Positions 34,698 to 44,217 are shown, numbered from the stretch's first letter. The stretch: DNA of 64,000 bases from Paenibacillus sp. PvR098 (GCF_017833255.1 NZ_JAFIBU010000001.1:2821001-2885000), one strand, 5' to 3'. Translations and numbers: made by a program. Notes: generated by a model from the sequence alone, not told the origin.

Positions 34698-36159
34698 CCA
34701 AAAGCCCCCTCAATTCCTCCATTTTGGCAGATATATCAAGGTTCAACCCATCAAGACGAGAAATGATCAATTCTGGCTTATCGTACTCGACTTTTTCATA
34801 AACCACTTCTTTATATTTGTTAATCGACAAATCATACTCATTCGCCTCAATCGCAGCCTTATCCACCAAGAAGCTAGCCTCAGTTGGCTTGCGATCCACT
34901 TCACCCTCAAGGTTATGGAAACGAGCAAGAATATCGGGAATATCATTTGCTTCAACTGGGGAACGCTTATCATCTAACGAAAAGCCATCGGCTTTCATAT
35001 CATAGAACCAGACCTTATCCGTCCCACCTGCACCCGTTTTGGTAAAAATAAGAACAGCCGTGCTCACACCGGCATATGGCTTAAACACACCGCTCGGCAT
35101 GGAGATGACCGCCTGCAGTTGATGATTCTCTACCAGCTCTTTGCGCAAGGATTTGTGTGCCTTCGTAGAACCAAATAATACACCATCCGGAACGATACAA
35201 GCACAGCGTCCACCTTTACGGAGAATTCGTAAGAAGAGTGCCACGAACAAAAGCTCCGTCTTTTTGGTATCGCATACTGTCTTCAGGTTATCATTGATAC
35301 TCTCGGCGTCAACAGTCCCGGTAAACGGTGGATTTGCAAGAACAATATCATACGCGGAAGCAATGCTGTTCTGCTTGGAAACACTGTCCACATAATCGAT
35401 ATGCGGCTGGTTAATAGAATGAAGCATCATATTCATTGCAGATAAGCGCAGCATCGTTCGATCCGTATCAAATCCTGAGAACATCTCCCCAGCAAAATGC
35501 TCCCACTGCTCGCTAGTCATCTCAGCCTCGAAATTCTCGCGGATATATTCCGAGGACGATACCAGAAAGCCCGCTGTACCGCACGCTGGGTCACAAATCT
35601 TATCGTTAGGTGTAGGAGCAAGCAAACGCACCATCATATCGCGAATATGCTTCGGCGTTCTGAATTGGCCGTTCTGTCCTGCGGAAGCCAACTTTCCTAG
35701 CATATACTCGTAAAGGTCACCCTGCATGTCCAAGTCTTTAATATCGTGTTCATACAGTTCGTCTAGGCCTGTTATCATCTTTTGCAATACCTGAGGAGTT
35801 GGCACTAGGAACATCGCATCCTGCATATAACGCGAGAAGGCTGTCGTATTCGCACCATTCATTTCTTTAATGAACGGGAACACCTTCGTGCCGACAATTT
35901 CATAGATAACACGGGAATCTTTCGTTTTAAATTTACTCCAACGCATGTTCTGTCCCTGTTCGTCCTGTGGGAAAATCTTCGGCATCGCTTCGCCGCTCAA
36001 TGCCTCGAAGCTCTCATTTTCCAGCTCTTTCTCATCCAGGGATCGAATGAACATCAAATAAGTAAGCTGCTCTATAACCGTTAAAGGGTTGCTAATTCCG
36101 CCCGCCCATATATCCGTCCATATTTTGTAAATCTTATTACGAACTTCTCCTGTTAGCAT
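34690..36159 (-). CDS. hsdM: Type I restriction-modification methyltransferase (HsdM)
   Basis: 489 residues, N6-adenine methyltransferase. N-terminal HsdM_N helical domain, SAM-binding motif I DPACGTAGFLVSS and catalytic motif IV LANPPFTG. The C-terminal part contacts HsdS. ATG 36159 follows AGGAGC. First gene of the hsdMSR operon. The protein looks complete and typical in length. Confidence 0.93.
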   Translation of the reverse strand: MLTGEVRNKIYKIWTDIWAGGISNPLTVIEQLTYLMFIRSLDEKELENESFEALSGEAMPKIFPQDEQGQNMRWSKFKTKDSRVIYEIVGTKVFPFIKEMNGANTTAFSRYMQDAMFLVPTPQVLQKMITGLDELYEHDIKDLDMQGDLYEYMLGKLASAGQNGQFRTPKHIRDMMVRLLAPTPNDKICDPACGTAGFLVSSSEYIRENFEAEMTSEQWEHFAGEMFSGFDTDRTMLRLSAMNMMLHSINQPHIDYVDSVSKQNSIASAYDIVLANPPFTGTVDAESINDNLKTVCDTKKTELLFVALFLRILRKGGRCACIVPDGVLFGSTKAHKSLRKELVENHQLQAVISMPSGVFKPYAGVSTAVLIFTKTGAGGTDKVWFYDMKADGFSLDDKRSPVEANDIPDILARFHNLEGEVDRKPTEASFLVDKAAIEANEYDLSINKYKEVVYEKVEYDKPELIISRLDGLNLDISAKMEELRGLLGE

Positions 36160-36441
36160 GGTACTGCTCCTATCTGTAGCTTATTAGTTCTATAGACTTA
36201 TTCCATAATTAAAGAGAAAATCCCTTCATTCGACAGGGATTTCCATAAATTATATACCACTTAGCTGTTACTAGTCTGTCAGCAAGCATATGCTCGAATA
36301 AAGAATCTCTGACCTCTACTATGAATAATGATGGAATGCACAAAACAGCACTAAATTACTTCTTATAATGACACTCAGTAACAAAAAATCTTCAAATTAA
36401 TAAATTTAGTAAATGTCATTTACCAACAATATAAAAGTCGC

Positions 36442-36789
36442 TTAATATCGATTTAATTTTAACTTTATGAAATCAATAATTTCATCTTGATCATTAGTTT
36501 TTAACTTATCAAAATGCAGTAATACGTTAGCCTCTTTTTCATTAACTTCCCTGATTCCGAAAGCTTTACCTCCAGCACTCTTCGTTCCAATAAGAATCCA
36601 TTCAACATCCGCCTCGAATCCTTCAACAATTGCGAGAATAGTATCAACCGATGGCTTATATTTATCTTGTTCTAACTCGCTAAGTGTAGCCTGCGAAATT
36701 CCAATTCGATTAGAGAAATCAACTTGATTTATCTTATTCAGTTTTCTAATCATTTTTATACGACTGCCTATTGTTTCGATATGTATCAC
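36442..36789 (-). CDS. XRE-family transcriptional regulator at the transposon right end
   Basis: 115 residues: helix-turn-helix domain (MIRKLNKINQVDFSNRIGIS, QATLSELEQDKYKPSVDTI) and a short C-terminal part. It is paralogous to the dead gene at 22668-22874. The start is unclear: AAGGAG is followed by GTG overlapping it, and eight bases later by ATC at the position where the paralogue has ATG (TIGSRIK against DTIGEKVK). A strong terminator sits directly upstream of the ribosome site, so expression must start from inside or beyond that hairpin. A likely regulator of the cargo genes, which lie downstream on the same strand. Confidence 0.75.
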   Translation of the reverse strand: MIHIETIGSRIKMIRKLNKINQVDFSNRIGISQATLSELEQDKYKPSVDTILAIVEGFEADVEWILIGTKSAGGKAFGIREVNEKEANVLLHFDKLKTNDQDEIIDFIKLKLNRY

Positions 36790-36793
36790 TCCT

Positions 36794-36834
36794 TAAAAAA
36801 ATAGTCCCGATGAATGATAAAACTCATCGGGACT
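36794..36834 (-). terminator. Strong terminator between glmS and the XRE gene
   Basis: Perfect 11-bp stem AGTCCCGATGA / TCATCGGGACT followed on the minus strand by seven T. It lies just inside the transposon right end and would stop glmS transcripts from entering the cargo. Confidence 0.9.
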
Positions 36835-36841
36835 GACTTAT

Positions 36842-36926
36842 TTCACGACATCTTTTACTGGTTCACGACTTTCTTTACTGGTTCACGACTTTTTTTACTG
36901 GTTCACGACTTTTTTATCACTGGACA
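36842..36926 (-). repeat. Right-end tandem TnsB-site-like repeats of the defence transposon
   Basis: Exact 20-base periodicity on the minus strand: GTCGTGAACCAGTA cores at about 36897-36910, 36877-36890 and 36857-36870, plus a partial copy at 36842-36850, separated by A-runs and ending in the terminus at 36926. Tandem packing is the hallmark of Tn7-type right ends. Confidence 0.85.
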
Positions 36927-36950
36927 ATGAATGCTAAGAGCTCTCTTCTC

Positions 36951-38780
36951 CTACTCCACAGTTACGCTCTTCGCTAAATTCCGTGGCTTGTCGACATCGT
37001 TGCCGCGAGCGAGTGAAGCGTAGTAGCTCAGCAGCTGTAGCGGCACAACAGACAGCGCCGGGGTCAGCAGAGGCAGCGTTGCAGGAATCGCGAACACTTC
37101 ATCTACAGCCTTGGTGAGCTCGCTGTGACCTTCTGAATGAATACCGAAGACGTGCGCGCCACGTGCTGTAACTTCCTTAATGTTGCTGACCGTTTTCTCG
37201 AACAGTTCCTCTTGTGTCGCCAGAGCGATGACCGGGATGCCTTCTTCAATCAGGGCCAGCGTTCCGTGCTTCAGCTCTCCGGCTGCATAAGCCTCAGAGT
37301 GAATATACGAAATCTCCTTTAACTTCAAAGAGCCTTCCAAAGCTACAGCATAATCCAGGCCACGGCCGATGAAGAACAGGTTATCATGTGTGGAGATTTG
37401 CTCCGCCACATTCTTGATCGTCTCCGATTGTGCGAGGATACGCTCCACCTTCTCAGGCAGCTCTTGCAATCCGGCGATCACTTCGGCGATATACGCATCA
37501 TCTTGCGAGCCCAACGTTTGAGCTAGGTACAATCCGAGCAGGTAGAAAGCGATCAGCTGCGACGTATAAGCTTTGGTCGAAGCGACGGCGATCTCTGGAC
37601 CTGCCCAGGTCGTGATCACATCATCCGCTTCGCGGGCAACCGAGCTGCCCACTACGTTCGTGATGGCCACAACGCGCGCACCGCAGCGCTTCGCCTCACG
37701 AAGTGCTGCGAGCGTGTCGGCCGTTTCACCGGATTGGCTTACAACGATCACCAGCGTTTCCGGAGTAATGATCGGAGCACGGTAACGATACTCGGAGGCT
37801 ACATCCGTTTCTACCGGGATGCGCGCCAGTTTCTCGATGACCGATTTACCGACAAGTCCCGCATGATATGCCGTTCCGCAGGCCACGATGTGCACATGAC
37901 GAATCGCCTTGATTTGCTCCGGCGTCATACCTACTTCGTTCAGAACGACCTTCTTACCGGATGCGTCCAATCTAGCTCCCATGGTGTCACGGTAAGCTTT
38001 AGGCTGCTCGTGGATCTCTTTTAACATAAAGTGATCATATCCGGCTTTTTCCGCCGTAATGATGTCCCAATCGACATGAAATAATTCCCGGGAAATAAAA
38101 TTCCCCTCAAGCGTCATTAATTCGACACCATCTCGTGTCAAAACCGCCATTTCACCATCGTTCAAAATATACACATTTCGCGTATATTCGAGAATGGCCG
38201 GAATGTCGGAGCCGATGAAGTTCTCGCCTTCTCCTACGCCTATAATGAGCGGACTGAAGAAACGAACCGCGACCAGCTTATCCGGTTCATACTCCGTCAA
38301 TACGCCGAGAGCAAAAGCACCTTTCATTCGCGTTATCGCTTTTTGTACCGCTTTGACGATGTCGCCATCATACAGGCTGGCAATCAGGTGAGAGATGACT
38401 TCCGTATCCGTTTCGGAAACGAACACATGACCCTGCTCCGTCAGCTCTTCTTTGAGAGACATGTAGTTCTCGATAATCCCGTTATGCACTACGGAAAACT
38501 TATGGGAGTTGTCCGTATGCGGATGCGAGTTTAGATCAGATGGCTTGCCATGAGTTGCCCAACGAGTATGTCCAATCCCGATCGTTCCGTGCAGCGGCGT
38601 TTCTCCGAGCTTGGATTCGAGATTGGCCAGGCGGCCCTTCGATTTTTTGACTTGGAGCCCATCCGTAGTATAGACGGCTACACCAGCCGAATCGTAACCG
38701 CGATACTCCAGCTTCTTTAATCCTTCAATCAATATATTTTGGGAATTACGATTCCCTACATAACCAACGATACCACACAT
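36951..38780 (-). CDS. glmS: Glutamine-fructose-6-phosphate aminotransferase
   Basis: 609 residues. Makes glucosamine-6-phosphate from fructose-6-phosphate and glutamine, the first step to UDP-GlcNAc and cell wall. N-terminal glutaminase domain with nucleophile Cys2 (MCGIVGYVG), then two SIS sugar-isomerase domains (VACGTAYHAGLVGK, VSQSGETADTLAALREAK, NLFFIGRGLDYAVALEGSLK) and the usual C-terminus DKPRNLAKSVTVE. Complete, with GGAGG before the ATG. Expression is governed by the upstream glmS ribozyme. The 3' end of glmS is the recognition site of TnsD-type proteins, and a Tn7-like element is inserted 24 bp beyond its stop. Confidence 0.98.
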   Translation of the reverse strand: MCGIVGYVGNRNSQNILIEGLKKLEYRGYDSAGVAVYTTDGLQVKKSKGRLANLESKLGETPLHGTIGIGHTRWATHGKPSDLNSHPHTDNSHKFSVVHNGIIENYMSLKEELTEQGHVFVSETDTEVISHLIASLYDGDIVKAVQKAITRMKGAFALGVLTEYEPDKLVAVRFFSPLIIGVGEGENFIGSDIPAILEYTRNVYILNDGEMAVLTRDGVELMTLEGNFISRELFHVDWDIITAEKAGYDHFMLKEIHEQPKAYRDTMGARLDASGKKVVLNEVGMTPEQIKAIRHVHIVACGTAYHAGLVGKSVIEKLARIPVETDVASEYRYRAPIITPETLVIVVSQSGETADTLAALREAKRCGARVVAITNVVGSSVAREADDVITTWAGPEIAVASTKAYTSQLIAFYLLGLYLAQTLGSQDDAYIAEVIAGLQELPEKVERILAQSETIKNVAEQISTHDNLFFIGRGLDYAVALEGSLKLKEISYIHSEAYAAGELKHGTLALIEEGIPVIALATQEELFEKTVSNIKEVTARGAHVFGIHSEGHSELTKAVDEVFAIPATLPLLTPALSVVPLQLLSYYASLARGNDVDKPRNLAKSVTVE

Positions 38781-38824
38781 ACTATAAGTTCCTCCTACGG
38801 ATATGAGACTTGCACATATTAAAA

Positions 38825-39082
38825 TTCTCTTGATCCCGTCGAACTCTTGTCGGTCCGGTCGCCCAGACGTTTTGCACTTCGACTTTGCGGTATGGATCGT
38901 TCACCGGAAGGCCCCCGCCGAATGATTCGAACACCTTCACCTCGTCAACTGGACCTCCGCCCAATGCTTCCGTTATCTGCGTTGTCTAAGGAATGAACAC
39001 GTCCCGGTGCTATCTGAGACGACGATGACCGAATGCGCAGAAAAACTCGAAACATCTGAACAGCTGGTTCAGTTCTGGCGCT
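38825..39082 (-). ncRNA. glmS ribozyme (glucosamine-6-phosphate-responsive)
   Basis: On the minus strand the cleavage-site segment AGCGCCAGAACT (39082-39071) and the core AGTTGACGAGG (ending about 38940) are present, followed by TTCGAATCATTCGGCGGGGG-CC, all matching the conserved glmS ribozyme. Glucosamine-6-phosphate triggers self-cleavage and decay of glmS mRNA. About 118 bases separate AGAACTG from CAGTTGACG, so the loop of that helix is unusually long. The downstream P3/P4 region runs to near the glmS ribosome site. Confidence 0.9.
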
Positions 39083-39220
39083 TAAGATGACAATAAATGC
39101 TACCCACCTTTCTTTTTAGAGTAAACATATACCCATCTTATTCATTTTGCCATCGATGTGCAACTTTTATTTTCATGGTGTTTTCATCCAATGGCTATGA
39201 CAGTTGGGGTTAAATTATAC

Positions 39221-39270
39221 ATCCAGCCTTACAATTCAGGTCATCAACTTCCGGAATCGTAAGGCTGGAT
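39221..39270 (-). terminator. Inverted repeat downstream of glmM
   Basis: ATCCAGCCTTAC / GTAAGGCTGGAT with further inner pairing, 35 bases past the glmM stop. No long T-run follows on the minus strand, so termination may be partial; glmS has a separate leader beyond it. Confidence 0.65.
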
Positions 39271-39304
39271 ATCTAGCTTATCATCGTTTTCTGCAGCGGC
39301 CGGG

Positions 39305-40645
39305 TTAAGTCAGCTCCCGCTGAATCACTTCGGCAATTCGCTGTACGTATGCTTCTACCTGCTCCTTGTCGGGACCTTCCGCCATCACGCGGATCAGCGA
39401 TTCGGTACCCGAAGGCCGTACCAGCACGCGCCCGTTATCGCCAAGCTCATCCTCAACTTGACGGATCGCCGTTTCCACCGCGGCATTATCCTTTAGCTTG
39501 TTTTTATCGGCTACACGTATATTAACTAAAGTTTGCGGATATTTACGCATAATTTGCTTCAGTTCGCTCAAGCTTTTGCCGGATTGTACTATCGTGTCCA
39601 TCAGCTGAAGCGCGGTCAGGATGCCGTCGCCCGTCGTATTATAATCGAGGAAAATAACATGTCCGGACTGTTCTCCACCGAGATTATAGCCGCCTTTGCG
39701 CATTTCCTCCATCACGTAACGATCTCCTACTGCCGTCTTGGCCGCCTTCATACCCGCCGCCTCGATGCCTTTGAAGAATCCGATGTTGCTCATCACCGTC
39801 GTCACAATCGTTTGCTGACGCAGCTTGCCCGCTTGGTTCATCGCTTGCCCGCAGATGCTCAGGATAAAGTCGCCGTCCACTTCTTCGCCGTTCTCATCGA
39901 TCGCAATCAAACGGTCCGCATCTCCGTCGAAAGCAAGACCGATATGCGCTCCCCGCTCCACGACGAGCTTCTGCAGCGTTTCCGGGTGCGTTGAACCGCA
40001 GCCATCGTTAATGTTGCGTCCGTTCGGCTCCGCGCCGATTGAAATCACTTCGGCCCCCAACTCCTCGAACACCTTCGGCGCAAGCTCATAGGCTGAACCG
40101 TGCGCGCAGTCTAGCACAATGCGGTAGTCCTTAAAGGAAGACTTGACCGTCGATTTCACGTAATCCAAATACATGAATTTGGCCTGATCGTTGTCCATAA
40201 CCGTGCCGATCTCGCCGCCTACCGGCCGCGGAAGCTCGTCACTCTCCGCGTCCATCAGGCGCTCAATCTCAAGCTCTGTCTCATCGGACAGCTTGAAGCC
40301 GTCCGCGCCGAAAAACTTGATTCCATTATCTTCAACCGGATTGTGGCTAGCTGAGATCATTACCCCAGCGTCCGCCTTCAGCTTCCGGGTCAAATAAGCA
40401 ACTGCCGGCGTCGAAACGACACCAAGACGAATCACGTTCGCACCGATGGACAGCAAGCCGGCCACAAGCGCAGCCTCCAGCATCGGACCGGAAATCCTCG
40501 TATCACGGCCGATCACAACATTCGGTTTTTCTACTTGACCTGCAAGAACAAAGCCGCCGCAGCGGCCAATTTTATATGCAAGCTCCGGTGTAAGCCCTTG
40601 ATTGGCTACTCCACGGACGCCATCTGTACCAAAATATTTCCCCAT
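39305..40645 (-). CDS. glmM: Phosphoglucosamine mutase
   Basis: 446 residues. Converts glucosamine-6-phosphate to glucosamine-1-phosphate on the path to UDP-GlcNAc. Shows the start [20 protein letters not shown], catalytic phosphoserine loop [19 protein letters not shown], metal loop [15 protein letters not shown] and sugar/phosphate loop [16 protein letters not shown]. Complete. ATG 40645 follows GGAGAG. It is last in the cdaA-cdaR-glmM operon, an order conserved in Bacilli where the proteins interact and link cyclic di-AMP to wall synthesis. Confidence 0.97.
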   Translation of the reverse strand: MGKYFGTDGVRGVANQGLTPELAYKIGRCGGFVLAGQVEKPNVVIGRDTRISGPMLEAALVAGLLSIGANVIRLGVVSTPAVAYLTRKLKADAGVMISASHNPVEDNGIKFFGADGFKLSDETELEIERLMDAESDELPRPVGGEIGTVMDNDQAKFMYLDYVKSTVKSSFKDYRIVLDCAHGSAYELAPKVFEELGAEVISIGAEPNGRNINDGCGSTHPETLQKLVVERGAHIGLAFDGDADRLIAIDENGEEVDGDFILSICGQAMNQAGKLRQQTIVTTVMSNIGFFKGIEAAGMKAAKTAVGDRYVMEEMRKGGYNLGGEQSGHVIFLDYNTTGDGILTALQLMDTIVQSGKSLSELKQIMRKYPQTLVNIRVADKNKLKDNAAVETAIRQVEDELGDNGRVLVRPSGTESLIRVMAEGPDKEQVEAYVQRIAEVIQRELT

Positions 40646-40698
40646 TGTATTATCTCTCCCCAAGTTCAATACCTTTTCTAAATAATCTATTCTTATTA

Positions 40699-42015
40699 TT
40701 AACCAACCACCACAGGCGGGTCAAATCCATGCGTACCGCTACTGCGTAAGAAAGGATTAGCGGCAGCGGAAGGAGCAGCAGGCTCACCCTCCTTCGCGCT
40801 AATCTCCACCGTCGCTCTGAAATTCTGCTGCGGTCCTTTCTTCACAAAGGTCGGCAAATTCCACGTTACCGGCACCTCATGGCGGCCTGGAGGCAAATTG
40901 CTCACATCCAAAATGGCCTGAACATCCTGAGGCATCAGCTTCTCTATCAAATCCGGGGCTCCTTCGACCGTGAGGTTCAATTTCCCTGACTCTGGCAGCA
41001 GCACTTTCGTTTGAAAGCCGTCATTTTGCCCAATAAGAGACAACGGAATATTATCCAATGCCTTAGTTTGCGACCGCACAATGCTGACGCTGACCGTCAC
41101 CTCGCTCGGGTCAAGCTGCTTCACATCGCCCTGAGGAGGAATGGGCAGCGTGAATTCTTTATCCTCTCTCAGATCGGAGAGATCCACCTGCGGCCCTTCG
41201 TAGAACTCCAGTCCGTCGAGCATTTCCTGTGTACCGAACACCGTTACCTTGTCGACGCTTTGATGGATACCAGAAACAGCATAGCCCTGAGGCGGTTCCC
41301 CAACCAGCTTCACCTGTAGCGGCACTAGTTTGAAGGGACTCGTGATCGGCACTTCCACCTCCACGACCGCCGGATTGATGATAGCCTCCTCAATCGCCTT
41401 CCCGGCCTTGTCATACGCGACAAGCTTTGCTTGACTCGTTACCGGAGAAGCCGCCTTATCGACATCCACATCGGCACGAACCGTCTCCACCGCCTCATAA
41501 ATACCGCTTGGCACGGATACAGTTACCTGCTTAGGCTTGACTACCGGCTGGCCCGCTTTCAACCCGACTCCAGGCGTACCTGTAACGTTGACCGTGACCG
41601 GCATTGATTTGTTCTTCTTCTCATCGACAACCACGTTGACATAAGCCGGAGTAATCTTGACCGATACACTGGAAGGAAAACCGACCGGCGTCAGCGGAAC
41701 CATGTGCTCCCCTCTGCCTCTATTCGTCAGATCCAGCTCCACAGAATAATTAGCCGAATTTAACACACGTTTCAGTGTGGAGCTTCTACCCGATATCGTA
41801 ACCGTAACTTGCGCCGGTGAAATGTTCTCAATAAATAGTTGATCCTCGTTGTATTTAGGCGTGACTGCGACATTGCCGATCGTCTCTTCCGCTATTCCCG
41901 TCCCCGTAGATCCGGGGATCGAGCCGCCGTCCATCCTCACGACTGCCCACAGCAAAATACCAATGACGAGCGCAACCACCTTAACGACGTTTGTGTTACG
42001 TAACCACTGATCCAT
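40699..42015 (-). CDS. cdaR: CdaA regulatory protein CdaR (YbbR repeats)
   Basis: 438 residues. One N-terminal membrane anchor ([17 protein letters not shown]) followed by four YbbR repeats outside the membrane (for example [18 protein letters not shown] and [19 protein letters not shown]). Regulates the diadenylate cyclase CdaA. ATG is one base past the cdaA stop, so translation is coupled. A Pro/Ala-rich C-terminal tail is present. Confidence 0.95.
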   Translation of the reverse strand: MDQWLRNTNVVKVVALVIGILLWAVVRMDGGSIPGSTGTGIAEETIGNVAVTPKYNEDQLFIENISPAQVTVTISGRSSTLKRVLNSANYSVELDLTNRGRGEHMVPLTPVGFPSSVSVKITPAYVNVVVDEKKNKSMPVTVNVTGTPGVGLKAGQPVVKPKQVTVSVPSGIYEAVETVRADVDVDKAASPVTSQAKLVAYDKAGKAIEEAIINPAVVEVEVPITSPFKLVPLQVKLVGEPPQGYAVSGIHQSVDKVTVFGTQEMLDGLEFYEGPQVDLSDLREDKEFTLPIPPQGDVKQLDPSEVTVSVSIVRSQTKALDNIPLSLIGQNDGFQTKVLLPESGKLNLTVEGAPDLIEKLMPQDVQAILDVSNLPPGRHEVPVTWNLPTFVKKGPQQNFRATVEISAKEGEPAAPSAAANPFLRSSGTHGFDPPVVVG

Positions 42016-42016
42016 C

Positions 42017-42823
42017 CTACCGTCGCCTCCATTTCCAAATGGAGCTTTTCTCTTTGGTCTTCGTCTTAGGTTTCAATTCCTCGAACAGCTTGGCAAGCAG
42101 CGCGTCCTCTTTAATATCTCTCAGGACGTGCCCGTTCATGGCGAGCGATACTTGCCCCGTTTCTTCGGATACGATCACGCACATCGCGTCAGATACTTCG
42201 CTCATGCCGATCGCAGCCCGGTGACGGGTACCGAGCTCCTTGCTGATAAAAGGATTCTCAGACAACGGCAAGTAACAGCCGGCTGCCATTAGTTTTGACT
42301 TGCGAATAATGACAGCCCCGTCATGCAGCGGCGTGTTAGGCACGAAAATATTAATGAGCAGCTCCGAGCTGATCTGCGAATCGATCTGAATGCCCGACTC
42401 CACATAATCGTTCAGTCCTGTCTCCCGTTCAAATACGATCAGCGCTCCAATCTTTCGCCGCGCCATATATTGAACCGCCCTAAGCACCTCGTTGATCCGC
42501 CGGTTCATATCCTGCTCATCCTCAACGTTGGTACGGCTGAAGAGCTTGCCGCGGCCAAGCTGCTCAAGCGCCCGACGCAGCTCCGGCTGGAAAATAATGA
42601 TGACGCCGACAAGCCCGAACGTGAACATCTGATTCATCATCCACTGCAGCGTGTTCAGCTTGAACCAAGAGCTGAGCGCCCAGGTAACCACGACGACGAG
42701 AATCCCTTTAAGCAGTTGAATCGCCCGTGTTCCTCTAACGAGCAGAATCAACTTATAAATGACATAACTGACAATCAAAATATCTATAATATCTGTGATT
42801 CCAATCTCTGTAATCCACTCCAT
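42017..42823 (-). CDS. cdaA: Diadenylate cyclase CdaA
   Basis: 268 residues. Makes cyclic di-AMP from two ATP. Three N-terminal membrane helices (ITDIIDILIVSYVIYKLILL onward) and a DAC domain with both catalytic motifs, DGA in NTPLHDGAVIIRKSK and RHR in GTRHRAAIGMSE. Start at ATG 42823 after GGGGG; a TTG at 42838 is in frame. The C-terminus is Lys/Arg-rich. Confidence 0.96.
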   Translation of the reverse strand: MEWITEIGITDIIDILIVSYVIYKLILLVRGTRAIQLLKGILVVVVTWALSSWFKLNTLQWMMNQMFTFGLVGVIIIFQPELRRALEQLGRGKLFSRTNVEDEQDMNRRINEVLRAVQYMARRKIGALIVFERETGLNDYVESGIQIDSQISSELLINIFVPNTPLHDGAVIIRKSKLMAAGCYLPLSENPFISKELGTRHRAAIGMSEVSDAMCVIVSEETGQVSLAMNGHVLRDIKEDALLAKLFEELKPKTKTKEKSSIWKWRRR

Positions 42824-42960
42824 CGCGTGTGCCCCCAACTATACCGCGGTGATATCTTTCTAGTCTTATCCCCTTCCTTGAATCATAACATATTCACAGC
42901 AAAAAACCCTCCCTTTCGACCATCGATAAGGAAGGATTTATAAAAATTAGGTCTGTTGAA

Positions 42961-43572
42961 CTATTTTGTTCCTGATACGAGAGTAAACCATTGATTCATT
43001 TTGTACAGCACCCAGCTGAAGGCTTCGTCAATCTCTTTAATCTGTCCGGAAATATGCGCTGTCGAGGCCAGGTTAACCGAACCGTCGATCACCACGATAT
43101 TGCCTTCAATATCACCGTCGACCTTGAGTTCTCCGTTCTCGACCGTGATATCCCCTGCCACTTTCTTACCAACAGGTACATAGACCGTACTCCCTTGAAT
43201 CACGACAGATTGCAGGTCGGTTCCTTTGACAAGCAGCTCTCGATCATCATTCCATGTCGAGACAAAGACCGACATCATCACAAGAAAAAAAACAGCCGCT
43301 ACCGATACCGCCGGATGCCTACGAATCCATCGATACCAAAGGCGATGCTCCCTAACCGGAGGCAGCACTTGCATCACCCGTTCGGTGAGGCCTGCCGGTA
43401 CCGGCTCAGAGGTCCAGGCATGGACAAGCGCTTCTACCTTCTCGTACTGTTGAAGCTGTCGCCGACATGCTTCGCAAGCCAGCAAATGCTCTTTCAGCGC
43501 AGCCGACTCCCTGCGGTCTAATCCCCCGTCCAAATACTCGTGCAGCAAAGGGAGGGCTTCCTTGCAGTCCAT
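42961..43572 (-). CDS. rsiW: Anti-sigma factor of SigW (RsiW-like)
   Basis: 203 residues. An N-terminal zinc anti-sigma domain with the HxxxCxxC motif (LKEHLLACEACRRQ) binds the sigma factor in the cytoplasm; there is one membrane helix at about residues 90-108 (VSVAAVFFLVMMSVFVSTW). The extracytoplasmic part contains repeated beta-type segments (GDITVENGELKVDGDIEGNI, VVIDGSVNLASTAHISGQI) resembling bactofilin/polymer-forming repeats. ATG 43572 follows AAGGAG. It lies downstream of sigW and would be cleaved stepwise under envelope stress. Confidence 0.9.
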   Translation of the reverse strand: MDCKEALPLLHEYLDGGLDRRESAALKEHLLACEACRRQLQQYEKVEALVHAWTSEPVPAGLTERVMQVLPPVREHRLWYRWIRRHPAVSVAAVFFLVMMSVFVSTWNDDRELLVKGTDLQSVVIQGSTVYVPVGKKVAGDITVENGELKVDGDIEGNIVVIDGSVNLASTAHISGQIKEIDEAFSWVLYKMNQWFTLVSGTK

Positions 43573-43650
43573 AATAAGCCACTCCTTTCTTCTTTCCTAC
43601 GCAGCTTGTGCAATACATTACGCAGGAGCTTCGCATATGTTTCAAAAAAA

Positions 43651-44217
43651 TTATAAAACGTGCTCTAATTTTTTTCGCAAAAATTCCCTGCCCCGATGCA
43701 ATCGGGTTTTGATGGTCGTTACCGGCATTGAAAGAACTTCGCTGATCTCTTGCAGCGACAAATCCTGCAAATACCTTAAAATGACGACAGCCTTATACTT
43801 CTCCGGCAGCGTCTCAATACTTTCACGAATCTGCGATTGAGTCTCCGACAGCAGAACCTGCTGATCCGGTGTCTCTTCACGGCTCGGCAGCGTGGAATAC
43901 CAATCGTTACCTTCCCCTTCGCCCATCTCCGCATCCAGAGAATAGTTGATCTTCCGTTTGCGAAGTCGGTCAATGCACAGATTCGTACCGATCCGATAAA
44001 TCCATGTTGAAAATTTTTGCTGCTCGTCATATCGATCCAGGTTTGTGTATACCCGCAAGAACGTCTCCTGCACAATCTCCTCCGCCTCATGCCGATTATG
44101 CAGCATTCGGTAAGCGAGATGATAAATCTTCTCTTTATAAAGCTCCACCAATTCAGCAAAAGCCGCTCGGTCCCCTCCACGGGCCAACTTGGCGAGCCGG
44201 GTGTCCAATTGATTCAC
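43651..44217 (-). CDS. sigW: ECF sigma factor SigW
   Basis: 188 residues. Region 2 (LYKEKIYHLAYRMLHNRHEA, EEIVQETFLRVYTNLDRYD, FSTWIYRIGTNLCIDRLRKR) and region 4 (LPEKYKAVVILRYLQDLSLQ, ISEVLSMPVTTIKTRLHRGR). Start at GTG 44217, preceded by GGAGG; the frame is open further upstream but without family resemblance. Heads the sigW-rsiW-cdaA-cdaR-glmM block, the order usual in Bacillus and Paenibacillus. Directs envelope-stress genes. Confidence 0.95.
   Translation of the reverse strand: MNQLDTRLAKLARGGDRAAFAELVELYKEKIYHLAYRMLHNRHEAEEIVQETFLRVYTNLDRYDEQQKFSTWIYRIGTNLCIDRLRKRKINYSLDAEMGEGEGNDWYSTLPSREETPDQQVLLSETQSQIRESIETLPEKYKAVVILRYLQDLSLQEISEVLSMPVTTIKTRLHRGREFLRKKLEHVL

Larger units (their letters stand above)
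22973..36926. mobile_element. Tn7-like transposon carrying defence genes, no tns genes
   Basis: Left terminus TGTCAGGTGTAAAAAAACTC (from 22973, plus strand) and right terminus TGTCCAGTGATAAAAAAGTC (from 36926, minus strand) are imperfect inverted repeats. Three spaced sites (consensus AAAAAAACTCTGGAACCA) lie at the left end, and three to four tandem 20-bp sites (AAAAAAGTCGTGAACCAGTA) at the right end. This is the asymmetric spaced-left, packed-right arrangement of TnsB sites known from Tn7. ATGAA flanks both ends (22968-22972 and 36927-36931), the 5-bp duplication expected of Tn7. The right end faces glmS, 24 bp from its stop codon. The 13,954 bp enclose two defence operons and an XRE gene but no tnsABCDE, so movement would need transposase in trans. 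Confidence 0.9.

Noticed and set aside
36842..36926. CRISPR-like array (regular 20-bp repeats)
   Set aside because: The units abut with only A-runs between them and there are no unique spacers; the terminal TGTC and flanking ATGAA identify a transposon end.
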